Source: Candidatus Martarchaeota archaeon (lineage in GTDB: Archaea; Micrarchaeota; Micrarchaeia; Micrarchaeales; CABMGC01). From it: DNA of 9,436 nucleotides. The position numbers and the translations under genes are program-made. Position 1 is the first letter of the stretch. Each line of letters starts with the position of its first letter. This document shows positions 4,697 through 9,436 of this stretch, piece by piece. The notes under the pieces are model-generated. The model made no database searches. It was not told the origin of the DNA and saw only the letters and a list, made by a program, of their open reading frames with translations. The stretch covers positions 2,760 to 12,195 of the forward strand of contig JAMCZF010000018.1 in assembly GCA_023485825.1 (NCBI GenBank). Direction: 5' to 3'.

Positions 4697-7063
4697 CTAG
4701 TAATGCATGGGCTCCAGGTTCCCTGTTTCCACGAGCTTGACGGCGCCTGACTCTATGGCGATGCGCAGCATCTCTGATGTGCTGCCATAGGTGCTATACA
4801 GCCTGTCGGTGAACTCGTACATGGCCTCGCTGTTAATGAAAACGATGAACGCCTTGGCTCCTGCTTCGACCCTTATCCGGCGCATGCCGCCCTTCCTTGA
4901 GAATATGTAGATTGGAACCTGCTTGCCGTTTGATGTGAGGATCATGTCGGCTCCCTCGCCCTGGTCCAGGTCAGTGAACAGGGAGGCATGCGTTACAAGG
5001 TGATCCCTTAGCTTCCTGAATATGACAAGGTACTCTGCGTCATGCTTTGATGCCTGCTCCCACCGCACAGGCAGGTAGTAATCGCCAATGTTTGACAGGA
5101 GGCCCTTGGATTCGAGCTCGTACAGGACCTCGTTCGTGTTCTGCAGCGTCACCGACACAGGCGTGTTGTTGATCCTGAGGTTCGCGCTTATCCCGGACTT
5201 CATCTCCTCAGGCGTCAGCGGCATGTACTTCCAGTAGCGGCGCATGTTTACGGTATCGAAAAGGTTTACTATCTGATCAGACGGCACGCCGATCTCCACC
5301 TGCTTTGGCGGGGGGGATTCTGAGACGTCTATGAAGTAATCCTCGCGGTTGGGCGCACGGAGCAGCAGGTTCAGGAGGAGCACCACTACCCCGGCTATCG
5401 CCATCTCTATGTACAGGGGGGGTATGGATGGAGGGCTCGGGTAATACTCTGGGGTGACATAGATGCTGTTGAGTACGCGTATGATTATGTTGTGCTCGCC
5501 GTACTTCACTATCGCCCCCTTCGGCAGGGTATAATTGATCACCCCGTCTGTCACTGTCCCTGTTTGGTTGTATTGCCCGTCTATGCTTGCGGTGAACGTT
5601 GAATTTGAGAGCGGCTGCCCGTTGCTTAATACGCTGAACGTGAATATCCCCTGCTGGAAATTTGCGGATGTGTAATTGACTTCGAGCAAAGGCACCAAGA
5701 AGAGGGCGTAGCCATAGTGCCTGTTGTATATGTCTGTCAAGGAAGCTATGTAGTACTGGTCAAGCGGCAGGTCGCCGAAACGCTTGAAGAAGTGGATCAA
5801 TGGCACCGCGGTGCTGAATGCGCCCAGGCTGACCTCGTATGCATACTGCAGGTTCCTGTTGGACACGTTTATGAAGAATGACCTGTTTGACAGCACCTGG
5901 TTTATGTTCACCTGCCCGGATATGAGGTCTCCGTACCCTACAAGGGATGGAAGTGAAAGAGTGCCGTTTGAGTTGTATGGGACCCTGAACGTTATTGACC
6001 TGTCGAGCCATGTCGCATTATTCGATGCGTTGACCTGTATCATCGAGTATGAGGCGTTTATGAGGTTGGCTGCGTCCGGGGTGTTGTTAAGCGACATGTT
6101 TGTCGTGAGCAGTGTAATGCTGCCGTTCTCCATGATGTCCATGCTGTTCATTGATAAGCTGCCGGTGGCAAGGCGGCTCATCCAGAACCTGAGCGCTATG
6201 GCCTTGGAGAGAGCCCACGCGGCTTCCCCGACGTTGTGCCATATCATTGTGGGATAGTTGCTGAAGGCTATGAACGTTCCGTTGTACACCCCGGTATAGT
6301 TTATGGCGCCGTACAGGCTGCCGAGATGGAACCCGAATGTGGGGTTGGTGAAGTTGAACAGCGTGGAGCGGGTGGCGTTGCGCGTCGGGCTCAGCGCCCA
6401 CAGGCCCGTGGTATTGAGGAGTGCAAGCGTCTGGTTCCGCATCAGCTGTATCTGGCCGTTGAACTCGGCGCGCGAGAAGTTCTGCCCTACGTATACTATG
6501 TAGTCGCCGCGCTGCAGCAGATTGAGGACCGTGATGTTCGGTGTCCCGGGATACCTGGGCAGGCCTGTCTCGGGAAGCAGCGTGGCGGGGAACAGGCCCG
6601 TGGACAGGACTATGAGGGAGTTGTCCGCAGTTTGATTTACCTGATTGAGGGTTATGCTTCTTACTCTCGTTGTTGCGTTTATGCCGTACATGTCAAGGTC
6701 CTTGTACATATCCGAATACAGGGAGGAGTAGTCGAAGCAGTTGAAACATGATATGCCCGGATTCACTATGTACACGTTGAAGTCCGGGTTCTTCTGGAAC
6801 ATGCTTAGCGTTATGTTGGCGCTGCTTACGTTATAAAACTCGAACCTGAACTTGGCGAACTCGTCAAGCACCCTCGACATGTTGTACGTTGCTATGCCTG
6901 TCTTCGTCACCGCGCTGAAGACCGATATTGTGCCGTTGACCGTCTTGATTGGATGAAGCCCGCCCAGGGCATTGGACAGCACAATGTAGATGGCGAGCAC
7001 GAACACGGCTATTGCTATGGCCACGATGGATACAAGTATTGTTGCCTTCTTTTTCGATGTCAT
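4697..7063 (-). CDS. Large bitopic membrane protein with sequon-rich ectodomain and cytoplasmic tail
   Basis: 788 residues from ATG 7063; a TTG at 7078 would add five. I do not recognise the family. Residues 1-6 are basic, followed by a hydrophobic segment (about 8-30) acting as signal anchor or signal peptide. Residues 35-545 form a large Asn/Thr/Ser-rich domain with about 26 N-X-S/T sequons, which points to an N-glycosylated extracellular region. Its only cysteines form a CFNC pair at 106-109. A Pro-rich segment (YYPSPPSIPPL) leads into a second hydrophobic helix at about 553-568 (AIAGVVVLLLNLLL). After Arg-Ala-Pro-Asn-Arg comes a soluble tail of about 215 residues that contains almost no sequons and is therefore probably cytoplasmic. 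The tail is mixed alpha/beta, with strands such as GKQVPIYIFSR and AKAFIVFIN. It is the last gene of the VirB4-like operon, 16 bases after the small basic gene, and may be the surface component that the ATPase energises or exports. Confidence 0.85.
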   Translation of the reverse strand: MTSKKKATILVSIVAIAIAVFVLAIYIVLSNALGGLHPIKTVNGTISVFSAVTKTGIATYNMSRVLDEFAKFRFEFYNVSSANITLSMFQKNPDFNVYIVNPGISCFNCFDYSSLYSDMYKDLDMYGINATTRVRSITLNQVNQTADNSLIVLSTGLFPATLLPETGLPRYPGTPNITVLNLLQRGDYIVYVGQNFSRAEFNGQIQLMRNQTLALLNTTGLWALSPTRNATRSTLFNFTNPTFGFHLGSLYGAINYTGVYNGTFIAFSNYPTMIWHNVGEAAWALSKAIALRFWMSRLATGSLSMNSMDIMENGSITLLTTNMSLNNTPDAANLINASYSMIQVNASNNATWLDRSITFRVPYNSNGTLSLPSLVGYGDLISGQVNINQVLSNRSFFINVSNRNLQYAYEVSLGAFSTAVPLIHFFKRFGDLPLDQYYIASLTDIYNRHYGYALFLVPLLEVNYTSANFQQGIFTFSVLSNGQPLSNSTFTASIDGQYNQTGTVTDGVINYTLPKGAIVKYGEHNIIIRVLNSIYVTPEYYPSPPSIPPLYIEMAIAGVVVLLLNLLLRAPNREDYFIDVSESPPPKQVEIGVPSDQIVNLFDTVNMRRYWKYMPLTPEEMKSGISANLRINNTPVSVTLQNTNEVLYELESKGLLSNIGDYYLPVRWEQASKHDAEYLVIFRKLRDHLVTHASLFTDLDQGEGADMILTSNGKQVPIYIFSRKGGMRRIRVEAGAKAFIVFINSEAMYEFTDRLYSTYGSTSEMLRIAIESGAVKLVETGNLEPMHY

Positions 7064-7079
7064 TTTACCATGCCGCAAG

Positions 7080-7226
7080 TCATATGCTCTGCTTCTTCAG
7101 CAGATACTTGTCGACGATTTTCTGGGCGAACCGAGAAAGGGGGTTTGAGGAGCCGCGCGTGCTCTTCAGGATCCTGTAGCTCCTGATGTACGAGAACTTC
7201 TTGGCCACGATTACGCTGTATCTCAT
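7080..7226 (-). CDS. Small, very basic 48-residue protein
   Basis: 48 residues, beginning MRYSVIVAKKFSYIRSYRIL. The start is fixed by an ATGA overlap with the preceding gene and by GAGGT six bases upstream. The frame stays open farther upstream, but that extension lies inside the preceding gene and looks non-coding. About 12 Lys/Arg residues face a single acidic residue. An initial short hydrophobic strand is followed by probable amphipathic helices (SRFAQKIVDKYLLKK). I recognise no family. Its place between the coiled-coil protein and the large membrane protein suggests a structural or nucleic-acid/membrane-binding accessory subunit, which is inference. Confidence 0.65.
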   Translation of the reverse strand: MRYSVIVAKKFSYIRSYRILKSTRGSSNPLSRFAQKIVDKYLLKKQSI

Positions 7227-7978
7227 CCCCTTACCTCGAGGTAGCCCATCGACACCATCTTGTCCAGGACCTCCTCGGCGCGCGGGGCTGAAATGCCGTA
7301 GGTCTTGGAAAACGCCTCTATGTCGATGGTGTTGTTGTGCACCTCGATCCACTCCTCTATTATTGACATCAGGGACTCGTCGGAGTACTTCTGCAGTTTG
7401 TCGAGTTCCGCCTTGAGGCGCTTGTTCTCCTCGCTCAGCTGCGTCGCCTGTATGGTGAGGTTCCTGTTCGAAGATGACAGCTCTATATTGAGCCTCTTGA
7501 GTGCGCGGTATTCATCAAGGAGCGAGTCGTACTTGTTGTACAGTGAGCTGTAGCTCTGCGACAATCCCTGCAGGAGCTTGTCCAGGGTAGAATCAACGTA
7601 CTGCATCAGCTCGGACACGTTGACCTTGTAGTCGTCGGCCACTATGGACAGCGCCGAAGCGAGGCCCCTGAGCACGGCGGCCCTGCGCAGGGACTCGCTG
7701 ATGTCAGGGGGTATTGAGTATATGACCTCGGCGAAGTCGACGTTGAAGTTCATTATGTAGAACAGGTACGGCTGCTTGCGTATGTTCCTGCTCTCGACCA
7801 TGCCGACAACCAATGAATCTCCGGCCATGTCCACCGAGTAGAAAGGCACCTTTGACAGCTTCGCCTTCATGGATTCGATGCTGGAAAGCACGCTGGCGCT
7901 GAACCTGAACTTCTCTACCTTCGGTGCGGTGGTCTTTTCATCAGGAACGTTAGAAATCTCAGAAGCCACCGTAATCAC
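7223..7978 (-). CDS. Coiled-coil protein with C-terminal winged helix
   Basis: 251 residues from a GTG at 7978; a second GTG at 7969 is possible, and the frame closes upstream at 8000, so no ATG start exists. I do not recognise the family. Residues 1-20 look disordered. Residues 22-115 form a mixed domain with strands such as FYSVDMAGDSLVVGMV and YLFYIMNFNVDFAEVIYSI, followed by helices. Residues 120-198 are a long heptad-rich coiled coil (LLDEYRALKRLN, LSEENKRLKAELDKL). Residues 201-250 fold plausibly as a winged helix (MSIIEEWIEVHN, FSKTYGISAPRAEEVLDKM, then GYLEVRG). There is no signal peptide or membrane helix, so it is cytoplasmic. It lies 21 bases after the zinc-ribbon gene and overlaps the next gene by ATGA. 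A scaffold or adaptor role on the inner face of the apparatus is inferred from context. A DNA-binding role through the winged helix is equally open. Confidence 0.82.
   Translation of the reverse strand: MITVASEISNVPDEKTTAPKVEKFRFSASVLSSIESMKAKLSKVPFYSVDMAGDSLVVGMVESRNIRKQPYLFYIMNFNVDFAEVIYSIPPDISESLRRAAVLRGLASALSIVADDYKVNVSELMQYVDSTLDKLLQGLSQSYSSLYNKYDSLLDEYRALKRLNIELSSSNRNLTIQATQLSEENKRLKAELDKLQKYSDESLMSIIEEWIEVHNNTIDIEAFSKTYGISAPRAEEVLDKMVSMGYLEVRG
7233..7237 (-). promoter_or_regulatory. Shine-Dalgarno site deciding the start of the 48-residue gene
   Basis: GAGGT on the minus strand, six bases before the ATG at 7226 and within the last codons of the upstream gene. It marks the short ORF as the real one. 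Confidence 0.55.
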
Positions 7979-7999
7979 ACATGTTAATGACTTACCTAT

Positions 8000-8431
8000 C
8001 TATTTATTGCTTGCGCTTGCCTCCCCTGCTCGAGCGGATCGTCTGCCATCTGATGGAATGTCGATCTCCGGGACGTGATTCAGCAGCGACAGCAGATACA
8101 GTAGCAGAGTCATCCCAATGCCTATGAGCGCACCGGACAGCTTGCTCTGCCAGGTAGGGCTTATGGCCAGGAGCATAATCAGGAACACTATGCCGAGGCC
8201 CACGTATATCGCCTGCCTGCGCGTATACCTCTTCCTGTACTTCTTGTAGTCTGCGTAGCATTCCTTGCATACCACCAGCCTGTTCCGCTTCTCTGACTTG
8301 AGCACGTGTCGCTTTATGAGCCTGATCGCTTTTATTACGTTGTCCTCCTTTACAGGTATGCCGTCGCGCTCCTTGGCGCACAGTATGCAGTAGCTTTTCC
8401 TTTTCTCTGTTTTCCCTTTCTCTATAGCCAT
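8000..8431 (-). CDS. Zinc-ribbon protein with two transmembrane helices
   Basis: 143 residues from ATG 8431; a TTG at 8434 would add one. The soluble N-terminal part has two Cys pairs, CILC at 15-18 and CKEC at 55-58, in a spacing that fits a single zinc-binding ribbon, with basic surroundings (KGKTEKRK; KKYRKRYTRRQ). Two hydrophobic helices follow at about 75-91 and 99-118, forming a hairpin, then a short polar tail rich in Ser/Ala/Arg. By the positive-inside rule the zinc domain should be cytoplasmic. I recognise no named family. The start shares its A with the upstream TGA (TGATG), and GGTGG precedes it, so translation is coupled. It may anchor the ATPase or its helical-domain partner to the membrane, which is inference from gene order. 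Confidence 0.83.
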   Translation of the reverse strand: MAIEKGKTEKRKSYCILCAKERDGIPVKEDNVIKAIRLIKRHVLKSEKRNRLVVCKECYADYKKYRKRYTRRQAIYVGLGIVFLIMLLAISPTWQSKLSGALIGIGMTLLLYLLSLLNHVPEIDIPSDGRRSARAGEASASNK

Positions 8432-8733
8432 CAATCCACCAGCGTAATCCTTGAGACCTTTCCGAACGTCTCTTCAATGCGCTCCTCGTCGAGTACATTG
8501 AATGCCTGCGTTATGTCTGTGTCGCCTATGCCTATCCTGCGCAGCACATTGGTTATGTCCTTGCCGTGCACGCCCAGCTTCTCAAGCATGCCTATGAATG
8601 CCACCACATCAACATGCCTGTGCATCTTGTCGAGCTTGGCCAGCATCTCCTCAGTGCCGGCCTCATTGACGCCGAGCGATGTTATCATCTTCTTCAGGTC
8701 GACCTTGCTCACCAAAAAAGAGTTGCGCACCAT
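8431..8733 (-). CDS. 100-residue helical protein, stand-alone paralogue of the ATPase C-terminal domain
   Basis: 100 residues, ATG start 5 bases after the ATPase stop. Residues 14-84 align without gaps to the last 71 residues of the upstream ATPase. About 23 positions are identical, including VDVV-F--ML, NVLR, I-D--I and a final F. Each copy also shows two half-repeats of about 30 residues of the form LG(V/A)-(7)-VL (compare SLGVNEAGTEEML with KLGVHGKDITNVL), which suggests paired helical hairpins. An extra tail, LDEERIEETFGKVSRITLVD, is unique to this protein. It has no membrane segment. It probably assembles with, or competes for the partner of, the ATPase C-terminal domain. The domain family was not recognised. 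Confidence 0.82.
   Translation of the reverse strand: MVRNSFLVSKVDLKKMITSLGVNEAGTEEMLAKLDKMHRHVDVVAFIGMLEKLGVHGKDITNVLRRIGIGDTDITQAFNVLDEERIEETFGKVSRITLVD
8436..8440 (-). promoter_or_regulatory. Shine-Dalgarno site for the zinc-ribbon gene
   Basis: GGTGG on the minus strand, four bases before the ATG at 8431, within the last codons of the upstream gene. It favours ATG over the adjacent TTG at 8434. Confidence 0.45.
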
Positions 8734-8738
8734 AACCG

Positions 8739-9436
8739 TCAGCCCTTGTTCACGTATGAGAACACCTTTGCTATCATGGGGTCCTTTATTTCCATGCTGC
8801 GCAGCACGTTCACCGCGCTTTCTCGGCTTGCCCCCTCCTTCATCAGCATCTCCGTGAACTCGACAACATCTACGCTGTTGCCCTGGTCGCCAAGCTTCGC
8901 GAGCACCTTTAGTATCACGTCGGACCCAACCCCGCTGTTTATGAGCTTCGAGCTCAGGCCATTCTTGTCGAAGGAGCAGTCCTTCTGGACAGAGGCATCG
9001 TCAAGCTCCTGCGGCGTGAGGACCCTGAGCAGCGATATCATGTACGTATCGAGCGGCAGCTCCCCGACTATCTTGTTTATCATGAAGACATTGGGGAACC
9101 TGACGCTTGTGTTGAAGGCCATGTCCACCGCGGCCTCGCCGACTCCGAGCTTGCTTATCTCGCCGCGTATGTAGTCCGAGAAGTTTAGCGACCCCTGCAG
9201 GTAGTTCATGAACTTCTCGAACCGTATGCGGAGCATGAAGGTCGTGCCCACGTTGGAAAATATCGCCTCGTTGACGTCGGTAGGGTTCTGCGATGCGACT
9301 ATGAGCCCGAATTGGTACTTCCTGCCTTCGCGGATTATCGTCACGGCGTCGCTGCGCTCGTCGCTTGCTACCTTCCAGGCCTCGTCAAGCACCACGAATG
9401 TGCGTATGCCTGCCGTAGCCGACCAGCCCTCTGCGC
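8739..9436 (-). CDS. VirB4/HerA-class ATPase, C-terminal part (5' truncated by window edge)
   Basis: The frame is open to the right edge, and about 231 C-terminal residues are visible. The valine (GTG) at 9395 is internal. The Walker A motif lies outside. The Walker B motif is RTFVVLDEAWKVA, and the DEAW form is typical of VirB4/TraC-type conjugation and secretion ATPases. It is followed by FGLIVASQNPTDV (sensor-type strand) and NVGTTFMLRIRFEK, as in the FtsK/HerA/VirB4 superfamily. LGVGEAAVDMAF then FPNVFMINKIVGELPLD close the ATPase fold. The last 71 residues are an added helical domain that recurs in the next gene. The protein should be a hexameric motor driving transport of DNA or protein at the membrane, or assembly of a surface structure. 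HerA-like DNA processing is less likely given the membrane-protein neighbours. It heads the visible part of the minus-strand operon. Confidence 0.85.
   Translation of the reverse strand, partial: AEGWSATAGIRTFVVLDEAWKVASDERSDAVTIIREGRKYQFGLIVASQNPTDVNEAIFSNVGTTFMLRIRFEKFMNYLQGSLNFSDYIRGEISKLGVGEAAVDMAFNTSVRFPNVFMINKIVGELPLDTYMISLLRVLTPQELDDASVQKDCSFDKNGLSSKLINSGVGSDVILKVLAKLGDQGNSVDVVEFTEMLMKEGASRESAVNVLRSMEIKDPMIAKVFSYVNKG

Noticed and set aside
4880..4970. PD-(D/E)XK nuclease-like pattern in the tail of the large membrane protein (GADMILT followed by VPIYIFSRK)
   Set aside because: The strand that should carry E/Q-X-K reads YIFSRK and lacks the acidic residue, so the resemblance is too weak to call a nuclease.
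5700..5790. Similarity between DLPLDQYYIASL of the membrane protein and ELPLDTYMISLL of the ATPase
   Set aside because: The match is only about 12 residues, between an extracellular and a cytoplasmic region, with no similarity on either side. Most likely chance.
5784..6751. Long plus-strand ORFs opposite the large membrane protein gene
   Set aside because: They are antisense frames of a well-supported gene, with no ribosome binding sites, promoters or recognisable motifs.
7227..7352. N-terminal extension of the 48-residue gene to 90 residues
   Set aside because: The extra part lies in a second frame of the well-supported coiled-coil gene, is rich in Gly/Arg/His/Gln as a shadow frame would be, and the ATGA overlap with GAGGT supports the short form.
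1..9436. CRISPR arrays, tRNA or rRNA genes, insertion sequences, attachment sites
   Set aside because: I saw no regularly spaced repeats, no tRNA T-arm or acceptor pattern, no transposase or integrase, and no flanking direct repeats.

Overview
The window is archaeal. It carries the C-terminal part of translation factor aIF2 gamma, a Dim2/Pno1-type KH protein, DNA topoisomerase VI subunit B, archaeal TATA-like promoters with very short leaders, and ATGA/TGATG-coupled genes. The compact layout, heavy AGG/ATA codon use and the unfamiliar membrane-protein cluster suggest a small-genome DPANN lineage, perhaps Micrarchaeota-like. That placement is inference and rests on no single diagnostic gene.

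Left part (1-2530). The end of aIF2 gamma (+) converges on a compact DHH/DHHA1 phosphoesterase (-). Upstream of the phosphoesterase, also on the minus strand, is a coiled-coil winged-helix regulator whose end is marked by a perfect 10-bp hairpin and a T6 run. Next comes a gap of about 375 bases with no convincing gene. It holds divergent promoter-like AT-rich boxes, several inverted repeats, a T8 tract and possibly one or two small structured RNAs.

Middle (2531-4686). A two-gene plus-strand operon encodes the Dim2-like KH protein followed, through an ATGA overlap, by topoisomerase VI subunit B. The expected partner top6A is not next to it.

Right part (4697-9436). Six tightly packed minus-strand genes look like one operon, entering from beyond the right edge. 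In transcription order they are: the C-terminal part of a VirB4/HerA-class ATPase; a 100-residue protein homologous to the ATPase's own C-terminal domain; a zinc-ribbon protein with two membrane helices; a long coiled-coil protein with a C-terminal winged helix; a 48-residue very basic protein; and a 788-residue membrane protein with a large sequon-rich ectodomain and a cytoplasmic tail. Together these suggest an envelope-spanning, ATP-driven machine (secretion, DNA exchange or cell-contact type) of a kind I do not recognise. This is the best candidate in the window for an undescribed system.
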